This document shows positions 7,913 through 16,467 of a DNA stretch of 64,000 nt, piece after piece. The DNA is from Candidatus Bathyarchaeota archaeon. Lineage in GTDB: Archaea; Thermoproteota; Bathyarchaeia; Bathyarchaeales; Bathyarchaeaceae. Position numbers and translations under genes: made by a program. The notes under the pieces were generated by a model. The model saw only the letters and a program-made list of their open reading frames with translations, did no database searches and was not told the origin of the DNA. The stretch lies in the NCBI GenBank assembly GCA_004376295.1, contig SOJZ01000012.1:21169-85168 (forward strand), given 5' to 3'. Positions within the stretch are counted from its first letter, which is position 1. Each line of letters starts with the position of its first letter.

Positions 7913-8286
7913 TTGCTTGGGGAAATCGCTTTGACTTCCACCGAATCTATACCCCTTTCCGCAGCTCAATTTTTGGTTTTAAAAAAGCAAGGGCTTATTT
8001 CATCAACACAAGACAAATCAAAAGAAAGCGTTGTCAACATTGTCAAAAGTTTATGCGGAATACAATATGATCCTTTGCCTGTATTGCACAAGCCCACTAC
8101 ATAACTTTATGGAACCGTGTTCAAGGGTTCAAAGGAAAATGACTTGACTCGCTACTCTATGAAGAAAGAAGATTAATTGAATTTATGTTAATGCGGCAAA
8201 CACTTAACATTGTCCCAACAGAAGAATTACCATACTATTACCAAGGCACACGCATCCATGTAGTAACGTATTCAAGCCACCCTTAA
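7913..8286 (+). pseudogene. Decayed YcaQ-like winged-helix DNA glycosylase, N-terminal part
   Basis: Three overlapping frames read as the start of an HTH_42/YcaQ-family protein (interstrand-crosslink glycosylase type): LSAAQFLVLKKQGL... then, after a lost base near 8090, HYITLWNRVQGFK, then after another shift LYEERRLIEFMLMRQ and NIVPTEELPYYYQGTR. Intact homologues are about 400 residues; only about 120 remain, with at least two frameshifts and a stop. The remnant ends some 30 bases before a TGCATGCA-type site (8319-8327). Confidence 0.65.
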
Positions 8287-8318
8287 CCTTCCGTCTTTTC
8301 TACTTATATTGCACGTGA

Positions 8319-8327
8319 GCATGCATG
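8319..8327. repeat. GCATGCATG palindrome
   Basis: Intergenic, just after the decayed YcaQ-like gene; a member of the recurrent palindrome family. Confidence 0.55.
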
Positions 8328-8451
8328 TACACACTGAGTCACTAATGACAAAGATTGCCCTAAATATGGAAAGTTGATTCCTATCACAAGTAGACACACC
8401 AGAAAGTAGGCTAGCCTCCTCTTCTAGACGAGGACAACACTATCTGCAACT

Positions 8452-8682
8452 CTATATGGAAGACGCTGCTCTTTCAGCCAACAACTTCTCGATCTTTTCC
8501 AGCCGCTTTTCTATTGCACCCAGTCGATCTAATATTTGTTTGAGTATTCTGTTGACATCTTCTGTTGGAATTATAGGCATAGGGGTTGGTGAGGGCAATG
8601 GCCGTTCCCATGGTCTCTCTGGTCGTCTCGGCCATGAAGATTGATACGCTGTTGCCTTTTCTTTTTTCTCTTCTTCGCTCAT
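8452..8682 (-). CDS. Small proline-rich coiled-coil protein
   Basis: A 76-residue protein with an acidic start (MSEEEKKEK), a proline-rich middle (about residues 17-40) and a C-terminal amphipathic helix with heptads (VNRILKQILDRLGAIEKRL...IEKLL) that should form a coiled coil. No family is recognised. It may be cotranscribed with the 8835-9176 gene upstream on the same strand. Function unknown; the coiled coil suggests oligomerisation. Confidence 0.5.
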   Translation of the reverse strand: MSEEEKKEKATAYQSSWPRRPERPWERPLPSPTPMPIIPTEDVNRILKQILDRLGAIEKRLEKIEKLLAERAASSI

Positions 8683-8834
8683 CGGTTATCACTAACAAAA
8701 AAGGTTAGCTCTACTAATAAATCGTCACCCTATTTTTCCAAAAAGGAACAGATATAAAAGAGAGTAGTAACTTTAATTTCAATCTCAGACTTCAACGTTA
8801 AATTTTGGGGCGAAAACATCTTCTTCTCTTTTAC

Positions 8835-9176
8835 TCAATAACTTTTATCAACGGCTTTTTCTCTCTTAGCCTTGCTTTTCTTTGGCTTTTCTTCCTTTTT
8901 TCTCGTGTCTTTTTCACCCACTATCTTAATTAACGGCTTTTTCTCCAATCCCTTAATCCTAGCCCCAGGATACTGCTGCTCTATATCTCTCCGTAACTCC
9001 GTCGTGTTCACATCTCCACGAGTCTGCACTTGAACAACAGGTTTGCCACTGTTATCGTAGGTTACAGATATAGAATATCCAGATTCGCCCTTGACAAGCT
9101 CTTGCCCAAACAGAAAATCTTCTTCATCAAAGCCAAATAGGTCAAAAAATCGCCTTTTCTTTTTCCGCTCAGGCAT
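8835..9176 (-). CDS. Conserved hypothetical, Hsp20/GvpH-like small charged protein
   Basis: A 113-residue protein starting MPERKKKRRFFDLFGFDEED, with a central strand-rich part (YSISVTYDNSGKPVVQVQTRGD) and a lysine/glutamate-rich tail that is likely disordered. The middle resembles the beta-rich core of small archaeal Hsp20-related or gas-vesicle GvpH-like proteins, but I cannot assign it. The ATG at 9176 is the first in frame. Cytosolic by composition. Confidence 0.5.
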   Translation of the reverse strand: MPERKKKRRFFDLFGFDEEDFLFGQELVKGESGYSISVTYDNSGKPVVQVQTRGDVNTTELRRDIEQQYPGARIKGLEKKPLIKIVGEKDTRKKEEKPKKSKAKREKAVDKSY

Positions 9177-9240
9177 TACCTAGACCCACATGAAAAACGG
9201 GAAAGACAGAATTAAAGTTTTATTTCCTTCCTACACTAAT

Positions 9241-9260
9241 TTGGGGGAAGTATCCCCCAA
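9241..9260. terminator. GC-rich hairpin TTGGGGGA-AGTA-TCCCCCAA
   Basis: A perfect 8-bp stem with a 4-base loop, downstream of the minus-strand membrane protein gene (3' end 9398) and upstream of the 8835-9176 gene. It may be a terminator or an mRNA element. It is symmetrical, so the strand is not fixed. Confidence 0.4.
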
Positions 9261-9280
9261 ACCCCCTCTCTCTTTCTAAT

Positions 9281-9388
9281 TGCATGCATGAAAACAAAGC
9301 AAGAGTCAATTTCAGGTTGGCACAATGGTTCACGGACGAAAACAATGCATGTATGAAGGACATGATTATTCCGCCCAAGAACTGTTGA
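9281..9388 (+). other. TGCATGCATG site followed by a possible C-terminal gene fragment
   Basis: The palindrome occupies 9281-9290. An open frame of 34 codons starts inside it (ATG 9284) and ends at TGA 9386-9388, with protein-like composition (RLAQWFTDENN). It may be the tail of a gene cut at the palindrome, as at 5493, 11812 and 15481. No family recognised. Confidence 0.3.
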
Positions 9389-9397
9389 TTTGGTAAG

Positions 9398-10027
9398 TTA
9401 ATCGGATTTTTTCAATTTCTTTCTTGCTATCAGAAAACCGATCAGCGCTACGGAACCTATTACAAAGGAAGGAATAACGAACTCTTCATGTGTACCGAAC
9501 ATTATGAGCAGGAGGCACACGAAAAATACAGAAAAAAGAAACTGGTAGAGATTCGACTTCATCCGATTCCATAGATCCTTAGAGCTTTCCTTAAGGCTGT
9601 GCTTGAGAGGTCTTCTTTTTCGTTTCAGCTTTTTAATCAACCAGTAGGCGAGTAACACTGGTAAGAATCCTAAGACCCAAGGTGTGCGTGTGGGATACAC
9701 CGCGTAGAGTAAAACTGTTGATAAAATCGCTAGAATGGCAAAACTGAGATAAAGATAGGTTGCCGATACTTCCCGAAACATATTTGACAGGTTCTTGCCA
9801 ATTATGTCTTCTGATAAGGCTAACACCATGAAAAACGCATAGAATGACCACAAAAAGAGCATGATGTCCAAGAAAATGGTAACTTCATAAGATTTTTGTT
9901 CAATGGCAATCGTTATTTCGTCGCTTTGAATCCTAATAGAGGCGATTACTGCTAATAGTCCCAGTACAAACAGTCCTCTGAGTTCTTCTCTTTTGAATAG
10001 ACTTCTCTGTAGCTCTTTTTTGTTCAA
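9398..10027 (-). CDS. Multi-pass membrane protein, unknown
   Basis: A 209-residue protein with about six predicted membrane spans: near the N terminus (LRGLFVLGLLAVIAS), then IFLDIMLFLWSFYAFFMVLAL, YLYLSFAILAILSTVLLY, VLGFLPVLLAYWLI, LFSVFFVCLLLIMF and VIGSVALIGFLIA. The loop KKLKRKRRPLK between spans is strongly basic and likely cytosolic. No family recognised; it stands alone. Confidence 0.6.
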   Translation of the reverse strand: MNKKELQRSLFKREELRGLFVLGLLAVIASIRIQSDEITIAIEQKSYEVTIFLDIMLFLWSFYAFFMVLALSEDIIGKNLSNMFREVSATYLYLSFAILAILSTVLLYAVYPTRTPWVLGFLPVLLAYWLIKKLKRKRRPLKHSLKESSKDLWNRMKSNLYQFLFSVFFVCLLLIMFGTHEEFVIPSFVIGSVALIGFLIARKKLKKSD

Positions 10028-10170
10028 ATCTTGACACTAGCAATAATTGTTTAGACATCCTTATTTAAACAATGCATTATGCTATTGGAAGGAAGAGAAC
10101 TTTAATTCCTTCCTTCCCACACAAAAAATATGTAGGTTAAATTAAAACAAAGGCGTGAGATAGATGAAAG

Positions 10171-10971
10171 ATGGTTAGGGAAAAAGAAAAGCAACATTAT
10201 ATTCCTCAATTTTATTTGAAGTTATTTTCACCAGAAGAAAGAGGAAACTATGTATATTGTTATGATAAAGAAAACAACAAGTCATTTAGAACTAGCATAA
10301 GAAAAATATGTTATGAAATTGGCTTTTACGAGAATGAACATAAAAATAATAAACCGATAGAAGAAACTTTTTCCTTCGCTGAAAGAGAGTGCAGCATTCT
10401 ATTTAATAAAGTAATAGACGCTGAAGATTTGTCTGTTTTAAACATGTCCGAATTTTCTGGATTGATTGTATGTTTACTGTTATTCAAACAAAGAACAAGG
10501 AAGCGCAGAGATATTGTGAGGTCTGCAAGAGAAATATGGATTAAAAGAATCAACGATAGATTTTCAGATTGGAGGGTTGTTCCAAAATTTGATAATTGGG
10601 AACGAAATGACCATCTATTATCTATGGTTGAAACAACGAAAGAAGAATTGAAAATGCTGTGTAAAAATAATTGGGAATTAATTATAAATAAAACAAAAAT
10701 ACCTTTTTGGACTTCAGATGACCCACTTATTCGACAACTTGTGTATAATGACAAGCGATTTGGTAAACCTTACGTAAAAAACTATTTCCTATTAACACCT
10801 AGAATGCTTATGCATTCCGAACCCTTATTTTTTAGCAACAACATAAAACTTTATAAAACAGAAATAACGAGCGAGAATGTAATTAAAAATTTAAATCGAT
10901 TAACATTAAAAAATGCACATAGATTTGTCATATCAAGAAATAATGACTTTTTTACTAATATATGTAAATAA
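10171..10971 (+). CDS. DUF4238 family protein
   Basis: A 266-residue protein beginning with the DUF4238 signature KQHYIPQFYLKLFS and containing the family's PFWTSDDPLI segment. Function is not established; such genes are frequent in accessory and defence-rich regions. It is clearly more AT-rich than the core genes nearby, suggesting horizontal arrival. The next gene (11035-11523) is on the same strand 63 bases later. Confidence 0.75.
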   Translation: MVREKEKQHYIPQFYLKLFSPEERGNYVYCYDKENNKSFRTSIRKICYEIGFYENEHKNNKPIEETFSFAERECSILFNKVIDAEDLSVLNMSEFSGLIVCLLLFKQRTRKRRDIVRSAREIWIKRINDRFSDWRVVPKFDNWERNDHLLSMVETTKEELKMLCKNNWELIINKTKIPFWTSDDPLIRQLVYNDKRFGKPYVKNYFLLTPRMLMHSEPLFFSNNIKLYKTEITSENVIKNLNRLTLKNAHRFVISRNNDFFTNICK

Positions 10972-11034
10972 TGCGGAAAAGTAATAGCAGAACCAAAAGA
11001 ATAAACAAGATGAATAAAGAGGAAAACAAGTAAA

Positions 11035-11523
11035 ATGTCTCAAGATGAGAATGCTGAAAAAGAGATTAGAAAATTGAATGTTGAAACTCAAAGAAGACTT
11101 TCAGTTGCAGAAATGAAGTCTGCTGGTTATCTTATAGAATTAATCGAATCTAAAAGGTCTGAACTAAAACAGAAAGGTGGAATCCCCTTATTACTTAGTA
11201 TAAGTATGAGGCTGACTAATTTACAGAACCATCTTTCAACACTAAATCTCGATTACTATCAGATAGAAAACGGCAAATTGAAGTTAGGCTTTTCCGAAAA
11301 CAAGAAAAAAACGCTCTTACCTATCATTGAGAAAATGATAGAGGCTTATGAAAGAATTAGATTTGACCTAGTGAATCTGCTAGAAAAAGAAGATATATCA
11401 TTGAAAAACTTCCTTCAAATCGAACATGAAATAACTGATTTTGAAAGCAAACTCATGGAATTGAGGCTTTGTGTCGGTCAACTATCAGGTTTTGTGTTAG
11501 GCAAACTTGCTGAAGCCCTTTAG
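11035..11523 (+). CDS. Hypothetical coiled-coil helical protein
   Basis: A 162-residue, almost wholly helical protein (ENAEKEIRKLNVETQRRL...). GAGGAAAA at about 11020 serves the ATG at 11035. No family recognised. AT-rich like the preceding DUF4238 gene, with which it probably forms a unit. Confidence 0.5.
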   Translation: MSQDENAEKEIRKLNVETQRRLSVAEMKSAGYLIELIESKRSELKQKGGIPLLLSISMRLTNLQNHLSTLNLDYYQIENGKLKLGFSENKKKTLLPIIEKMIEAYERIRFDLVNLLEKEDISLKNFLQIEHEITDFESKLMELRLCVGQLSGFVLGKLAEAL

Positions 11524-11598
11524 AAATCACAAATTTTCATGAACCTATAAAATGTGAGAACTGTCAAAAGGTTATAGCAAAACCAAGAAGAAGAGAGC

Positions 11599-11811
11599 CT
11601 AGACAAGTCTAACTTTTCCTACAGGCTCTATTTTTACCTCAAATTCATTAGCAAGTATTTTGGTTATTCTTTTTATCATCTCAAAGGCGTCTTTCTGTTT
11701 CTGTGCGTTAGATTTGCTCCTCTTAGGATGAACATATTCGTTCCGCTTGTCATTGACTTTATGCATCTCTTCTCGAGTTTCTTTCTTGATTAAGTTCCAT
11801 TCATACAATAA
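11599..11811 (-). pseudogene. C-terminal fragment of a HEPN-like protein
   Basis: About 70 residues remain. The segment RNEYVHP fits the R-x4-H pattern of HEPN-domain ribonucleases and antitoxin partners, followed by the usual last helix (DAFEMIKRITKIL). The frame begins inside the palindrome TGCATGCATGC at 11812-11822, so the N-terminal part has been lost there. HEPN domains are common in toxin-antitoxin and abortive-infection systems. The assignment rests on one motif and the helix pattern. Confidence 0.5.
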
Positions 11812-11822
11812 TGCATGCATGC
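11812..11822. repeat. TGCATGCATGC palindrome at a truncation point
   Basis: It is flush with the N-terminal end of the HEPN-like fragment. Confidence 0.75.
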
Positions 11823-11881
11823 GCGCTTAACCTTTTATAGTACGACGTAAAAGCATCCCATCTGAACTCTGTGGGAATCAT

Positions 11882-13465
11882 ATGGATGTGACTGATGTTG
11901 TCTCGGATGTACTTGTGATTGGAAGCGGAATTGCAGGGCTATCCTTTGCATTAAAGATAGCTGACCATGCCCAAGTAGCAATTATTACCAAGAAAGAGAA
12001 GTCCGAGTCGAACACAAATTATGCACAAGGTGGAATTGCTGCGGTTTTTTCCCCAGTAGATTCCTTCGAAAATCACGTTAAAGACACTTTGACTTGTGGC
12101 AACGGATTAAGTAAGAGAGACGTGGTTGAAAAGGTCATACGAGAAGGCCCTGCACGTGTTCAAGAACTTGTAACGCTTGGAGTCAATTTCTCTAGAAGAG
12201 CAACAGGTGAACTCGACCTAGGAATGGAGAGTGGACACTCAAAGCGACGGATCGTCCACGCGAAAGATCTTTCAGGTCAAGAAATAGAACGCGTTCTGTT
12301 GAACGCTGTTGGCAAACATCCATCCATCAAACTTTTTGAGAATCATATAGCAATCAACCTTGTCACAAAAAACAATCAGTGTATGGGTTGCTATGTTCTA
12401 GATAGAGAAAAATCGATAATTCGAAATTTTGTGGCAAAGATAACTGTGCTTGCAACGGGTGGAATGGGAAGAGTCTACCTCCATACAAGCAACCCAGACG
12501 TAGCCACCGGAGACGGAATTGCCATAGCTTATCGCGCCGGAGCCACCGTTATGAACATGGAGTTCACCCAATTTCATCCGACGTGTCTGTACCATTCCTA
12601 CGAAACACCTTTTCTCATCTCAGAGGCCCTCAGAGGCGAAGGAGCCATTCTTCAAGATAAGCGTGGAAGACGGTTTATGAGTGATTATCATTCGATGAAA
12701 GAGCTAGCTCCCAGAGATGTGGTTGCTCGAGCTATTGATCAAGAGCTAAAGAAAAGCGGAGATGAATATGTTCTTCTCGACATATCCGTCAAAGACCCTC
12801 AGTTTATTCGATCTCGATTTCCAGGGATTTATGAGAAATGTCTCTCGTTCGGGATTGACATCACAAAAGACTCGATTCCAGTGGTCCCTGCAGCCCATTA
12901 TTGCTGCGGGGGTGTAAGAGCCACTATCGCAGGTGAAACAGATGTGAAAAATCTGTTTGCAGTCGGCGAGACAGCATGCACGGGTCTTCATGGAGCCAAC
13001 CGGTTAGCCAGCAACTCTCTACTTGAGGCTTTAGTCTGTGCCCACCATGCAGCAAAGAGGTGTATAAGATTGTTGAAGAAAGAGATTCCTTTACAGCCAT
13101 TTGTTTCTTGGGAACCGGGAGAAGCTGTGGACATTGACGAAGCAGTGGTCATCACTCAAAATCGGGATGAGATTCGCCGTTTGATGTGGAACTATGTGGG
13201 AATCGTGCGTTCTGACAAGCGTCTAACTCGCGCGAAAAAACGCATAACCCTCTTGCAGGAGGAGATCAATCAGTATTATTGGGATTTCATCCTTACCACA
13301 GACCTTGTCGAGCTGCGAAATATGGCGTTGGTCGCAGAGCTTATCATCGACTCCGCGATGATGCGAAAAGAAAGTCGGGGGATTCACTATTTCTTGGACT
13401 ATCCTGAGAAATTGCCAGTTGCTCGAGATACATTGCTGAGGAAAAACGTTTCTAGTTCCAGATAA
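11882..13465 (+). CDS. nadB: L-aspartate oxidase NadB
   Basis: NadB oxidises L-aspartate to iminoaspartate, the first step of de novo NAD synthesis, with FAD. The 527-residue protein shows the FAD dinucleotide fold ([16 protein letters not shown]), the [12 protein letters not shown] segment, [21 protein letters not shown], the substrate-loop pair [10 protein letters not shown] and [10 protein letters not shown], and [16 protein letters not shown]. Length and motifs fit NadB rather than fumarate reductase, and no iron-sulfur subunit is adjacent. NadA and NadC are not in the window. The end is three bases from the convergent GNAT gene. Confidence 0.93.
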   Translation: MDVTDVVSDVLVIGSGIAGLSFALKIADHAQVAIITKKEKSESNTNYAQGGIAAVFSPVDSFENHVKDTLTCGNGLSKRDVVEKVIREGPARVQELVTLGVNFSRRATGELDLGMESGHSKRRIVHAKDLSGQEIERVLLNAVGKHPSIKLFENHIAINLVTKNNQCMGCYVLDREKSIIRNFVAKITVLATGGMGRVYLHTSNPDVATGDGIAIAYRAGATVMNMEFTQFHPTCLYHSYETPFLISEALRGEGAILQDKRGRRFMSDYHSMKELAPRDVVARAIDQELKKSGDEYVLLDISVKDPQFIRSRFPGIYEKCLSFGIDITKDSIPVVPAAHYCCGGVRATIAGETDVKNLFAVGETACTGLHGANRLASNSLLEALVCAHHAAKRCIRLLKKEIPLQPFVSWEPGEAVDIDEAVVITQNRDEIRRLMWNYVGIVRSDKRLTRAKKRITLLQEEINQYYWDFILTTDLVELRNMALVAELIIDSAMMRKESRGIHYFLDYPEKLPVARDTLLRKNVSSSR

Positions 13466-13468
13466 TCG

Positions 13469-13900
13469 TCATGCATCTTCGCTTTCTCGCTTGCTGAAAT
13501 AAAGGATCGATTTCTCAGAGACATATCCTAGTTTTTCAAAAATTGCAATTGACTCCTGATTTCTCTCCTCAATTAGAGCACAAATAACCACTGCGCCTTT
13601 TTCCTTCAGAATTCTCTCCATGCTCGTGATCAAACGTTGACCAATACCTTGTCTCTGATATTTTGGATTCACAGCTAAGCGATTGATCCAGCCTTTTCCC
13701 CTATAATCGTAGCTTCCAATTACAACACCGACTAGTATGTTATTTTTGAATGCTCCCAAAAAGAGACTGGAGTCTGTTTCTATTTGGCCTGCAATAACTC
13801 GCCTACTGTCTCGACCTTTAGGTTTTAAGGGGAGAGCCGATTTTATCCAGAGCTTAACCATCTCTTCATAATCGTCTATTGTTAATGTTCGCATTTCCAT
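13469..13900 (-). CDS. GNAT N-acetyltransferase, RimI-like
   Basis: A 143-residue GNAT-fold protein: beta-4 strand INRLAVNPKYQ, acetyl-CoA loop RQGIGQRLI, and the C-terminal IFEKLGYVSEK segment of RimI/Ard1-like enzymes. GGTGA five bases before ATG 13900 fixes the start. The substrate may be a protein N terminus, but that is inference. Confidence 0.8.
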   Translation of the reverse strand: MEMRTLTIDDYEEMVKLWIKSALPLKPKGRDSRRVIAGQIETDSSLFLGAFKNNILVGVVIGSYDYRGKGWINRLAVNPKYQRQGIGQRLITSMERILKEKGAVVICALIEERNQESIAIFEKLGYVSEKSILYFSKRESEDA

Positions 13901-14036
13901 TCTTCTTCACCATGCCCCGACGGATCACTGCCCAATGCCTTTGTCATCATATCTTTTCTTTGGCCAGACACTTTTATTTGTATACGTAAAATTTAAAGCT
14001 AAAGGAATATCAAGGAAATGATTGTTGGTGGTTAGA

Positions 14037-14363
14037 ATGGAAGTCTCGTTTGAGGATTTCCTGAGACTTGATATGCAGGTTGGCAAGGTTGTTGAAGCTG
14101 AACAGATACCCGGGTCGAGAAACCTGATCAAGATGATTGTTGATTTTGGTTCTGAAAAAAGGCAGTCAGTAGCAGGTCTGCTACGATACTACAAACCAGA
14201 AGAATTGGTAGATAAAAAATACGCCTTTGTCTTGAACTTGCAAAGAAAGAAAATGATGGGCGTGGAATCTCAGTGCATGATACTTGCCGCCGAAGACACT
14301 GAAGGCAACGTTATCTTGATAAAACCTGAAAAAGACGTGGAAATAGGAAGCAAAGTCAGATAA
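14037..14363 (+). CDS. EMAP-II/CsaA-like tRNA-binding OB-fold protein (MetRS beta-type)
   Basis: A stand-alone tRNA-binding OB domain of 108 residues: DFLRLDMQVGKVVEAEQIPG, a SVAGLLRYY segment and a KMMGVESQCMILAA segment match the C-terminal domain of methionyl-tRNA synthetase, free-standing in many archaea as the beta subunit. It would bind tRNA and help MetRS or act as a chaperone like CsaA. GGTGG at 14028-14032 favours ATG 14037; TTG 14022 is an alternative. Its end lies 6 bases from the convergent lipid gene. Confidence 0.85.
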   Translation: MEVSFEDFLRLDMQVGKVVEAEQIPGSRNLIKMIVDFGSEKRQSVAGLLRYYKPEELVDKKYAFVLNLQRKKMMGVESQCMILAAEDTEGNVILIKPEKDVEIGSKVR

Positions 14364-14369
14364 TTTTTG

Positions 14370-15209
14370 TCAGCCAATACTGCCCGCAACGAAACCTAAG
14401 AGTCCGGTAAGGAACCATATTAAAACCAAATTCTTGACTCTTCTAGCGTTGTTTCGAGAATGGTCTCGGGCAAGTGAAAAAGAAGACCAGATCAGTCCAG
14501 CGTCAGTCAAAATGACTAGCGGAAGAAACCATGGAGAAACAAGTTCCAATAACCAAGGTAAGGGGCTCAAAGCTACAGCAAGAATAAAGAAAATGGAAGA
14601 ATCAAATGCTGCGACTCTATCTCCATATACTACTGGAATTGTCTTTATGCCCTGAGACTTGTCTCCCTCAATGTCAACTATGTCCTTTGCTACTTCTCTG
14701 CCAGTGTTTGAAAGAAACGCAATAGCCACAAATATCATCGTGGTTAACTCGGGCGTCCCTGCAGCGAAGCCTCCGTAGATGAAAGGAATCACAACGCAGG
14801 TGCTGACTAGAAGATTTCCAGGAAGCCCGGTTCGTTTCCCCTTAGTAACATAGGTTACAGATACAATCCAAGCGATCGCCGCAACTATCAAGCAATACAC
14901 ATTCGTACCAAAGGCTGCCACGAAACCTATTACACTTAAAACAAGGGCAAGGAATAACGCCTCTTTCGGACTGATCGCACCACTTGGAATTGGACGTTGC
15001 GGCTCATTTATCGCGTCGATATCTCTATCATAATAATCGTTTATTGCCATAGAAGCTGCTGTCAGTGTGAACGATGTTATAAACCCCAAGACCAGATTTA
15101 TTGAAAAGTTTAGAGGAGAAACTAGAGAAGCTCCTACAATAACAGCAACCCCCATCATCACACAGTTTATGGGTCTAATTAATCGTAGAAACGCGCTTAG
15201 TTTTCCCAT
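14370..15209 (-). CDS. UbiA-family prenyltransferase, probably digeranylgeranylglyceryl phosphate synthase
   Basis: This membrane enzyme adds the second geranylgeranyl chain to geranylgeranylglyceryl phosphate in archaeal ether-lipid synthesis. The 279-residue protein has about eight membrane spans and both aspartate-rich motifs: NDYYDRDIDAINEPQRP with the first Mg-diphosphate site, and DIVDIEGDKSQGIKT with the second. The length and the EPQRP context fit archaeal DGGGP synthase better than quinone prenyltransferases. It stands alone, convergent with the OB-fold gene. Confidence 0.87.
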   Translation of the reverse strand: MGKLSAFLRLIRPINCVMMGVAVIVGASLVSPLNFSINLVLGFITSFTLTAASMAINDYYDRDIDAINEPQRPIPSGAISPKEALFLALVLSVIGFVAAFGTNVYCLIVAAIAWIVSVTYVTKGKRTGLPGNLLVSTCVVIPFIYGGFAAGTPELTTMIFVAIAFLSNTGREVAKDIVDIEGDKSQGIKTIPVVYGDRVAAFDSSIFFILAVALSPLPWLLELVSPWFLPLVILTDAGLIWSSFSLARDHSRNNARRVKNLVLIWFLTGLLGFVAGSIG

Positions 15210-15345
15210 TTATCTCAACCAGACATTTATAATGACACTTTAGGTGGGCTATAGTTAATTTTGCTTTCTGTTATTCGTAATGACTAAGTCATGAGTAAGA
15301 AAACATAAAGTCAATAGCTAAACGATATAAGAGAAAGACTCGAGC

Positions 15346-15489
15346 CTAGTTAAGACGGAAATCTAGTTGGCTTAGTGTATCATCATTGATTTTTAGCGAT
15401 TTTTGGGGTTTTCCTTTATTCTTGAGTATTATTGGGGATGCATCGAAAATGTTTCTATCAAAATGAATCCCGTTTTTCTTTGCATGCAT
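15346..15489 (-). pseudogene. C-terminal gene fragment abutting a TGCATGCATGC palindrome
   Basis: A minus-strand open frame of 47 codons starts inside the palindrome (15481-15491) and ends at TAG 15346-15348. Its sequence (IFDASPIILKNKGK, then SLKINDDTLSQLDFRLN) looks like the tail of a real protein, but I do not recognise the family. By analogy with 5493 and 11812 it is read as a gene cut at the palindrome. The rest of 15210-15345 shows nothing. Confidence 0.4.
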
Positions 15490-15491
15490 GC
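15481..15491. repeat. TGCATGCATGC palindrome
   Basis: It lies upstream of tbp, flush with the fragment at 15346-15489. Confidence 0.75.
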
Positions 15492-15513
15492 TGATTTAGC
15501 ACACTTAGATCAA

Positions 15514-15521
15514 TTTAAATA
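15514..15521 (+). promoter_or_regulatory. TATA box of tbp
   Basis: TTTAAATA lies about 30 bases before the SD site AAGGAGGA (15548-15555), which itself is 6 bases before ATG 15561. Position and sequence fit an archaeal promoter. Confidence 0.6.
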
Positions 15522-15560
15522 ACTCCACCAAGTTCATGATGTTTTATAAGGAGGATTCGG

Positions 15561-16121
15561 ATGCCCAGGGTTAAAGCTTCTATCAGAATCGAAAACGTCG
15601 TGGCATGTGGCACGTTAAATCAGAGGATTGACCTGAACGCGGTGGCGAAGGGTTATCCCGGCGTTGAGTACCGTCCAAAACGGTTTCCGGGGCTGGTCTT
15701 CAGATTAAAGAAGCCCAAAACGACTACTCTAATCTTTAATTCAGGGAAGATGGTTTGCACTGGAGGCAAGTCTGAGAAAGAATCGAGGAGAGCCGTGATG
15801 AAGGTTGTAAAGGAACTGAAGAAAAGCGGCATAATCATCATCGGCAAACCAGACGTGAAAATAGTGAACATGGTTGCAACAGCGAGTTTAGGAGGAGTGA
15901 TAGACCTTGAAAAATCAGCCTACTCGCTTAAGAGAACCATGTATGAACCAGAACAGTTTCCTGGTCTCATCTACCGAATGGACGAACCAAAAGTTGTAGT
16001 CCTTATCTTCGCCAGCGGGAAACTGGTTTGTACAGGCGCTAAAAAGGAAGAAGTTATTCACGAAGTGGTTAGCAAACTTCATAAGAAACTCGAGGAAGAA
16101 GAACTGATATACTACGAGTAA
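15561..16121 (+). CDS. tbp: TATA-box-binding protein TBP
   Basis: TBP binds TATA boxes and nucleates the archaeal transcription preinitiation complex with TFB. The 186-residue protein consists of the two imperfect repeats that form the DNA-binding saddle. Repeat 1 has IENVVACGTLNQRIDL, FPGLVFRLKKPKTTTLIF and SGKMVCTGGKS; repeat 2 has IVNMVATASLGGVIDL, FPGLIYRMDEPKVVVLIF and SGKLVCTGAKK. The acidic tail LEEEELIYYE is usual for archaea. A strong SD (AAGGAGGA) fixes the start. A truncated TIP49 gene (a TBP-interacting ATPase in eukaryotes) ends next to it. Confidence 0.97.
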   Translation: MPRVKASIRIENVVACGTLNQRIDLNAVAKGYPGVEYRPKRFPGLVFRLKKPKTTTLIFNSGKMVCTGGKSEKESRRAVMKVVKELKKSGIIIIGKPDVKIVNMVATASLGGVIDLEKSAYSLKRTMYEPEQFPGLIYRMDEPKVVVLIFASGKLVCTGAKKEEVIHEVVSKLHKKLEEEELIYYE

Positions 16122-16133
16122 ACGTGATCAAAA

Positions 16134-16143
16134 GCATGCATGC
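16134..16143. repeat. GCATGCATGC palindrome at the TIP49 breakpoint
   Basis: It immediately follows the last TIP49-like codon (GAG, 16144-16146 on the minus strand). See the finding on breakpoints. Confidence 0.75.
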
Positions 16144-16323
16144 CTCTTGAATCATTTTCACAATTAAGCCAGCTGCTTCTCTAGCCTTTTCTTGCCCAAC
16201 CATCCCATCTTTAATCTTAACCGCGTTCGAATTTTCGTCGAGGCCCAGTCCTTTTATGTGGGTATGAGCCCCGATTCTCTCAAAACGACGAACTTTGCTC
16301 GGAACCTCTCTAATCGAAGCCAT
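16144..16323 (-). pseudogene. N-terminal fragment of a TIP49/RuvB-like AAA+ ATPase
   Basis: From ATG 16323, preceded by the SD GAGGAGAAGG, the frame encodes the start of a TIP49 (RUVBL) protein: RFERIGAHTHIKGLGLDEN, then MVGQEKAREAAGLIV and KMIQE. Homologues run about 450 residues and reach Walker A (GPPGTGKT) some 20 residues later. Here the homology stops at the palindrome GCATGCATGC and a short unrelated tail follows to 16069. No ATPase motif remains, so the product cannot be an active ATPase. It carries an intact start signal and could be a recent truncation. A full-length copy may exist elsewhere. Confidence 0.8.
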
Positions 16324-16467
16324 AAACAACCTTCTCCTCACGGGTGGAAATTAACCACTGCATCTCACTAAAAACGAAAATATACGATTTATTCATAGAC
16401 CTCGACGAGAACACGTAGACAATAGCAATATAATTAAATCTTTATTTCTTTTCTACTGTGAACTGAT

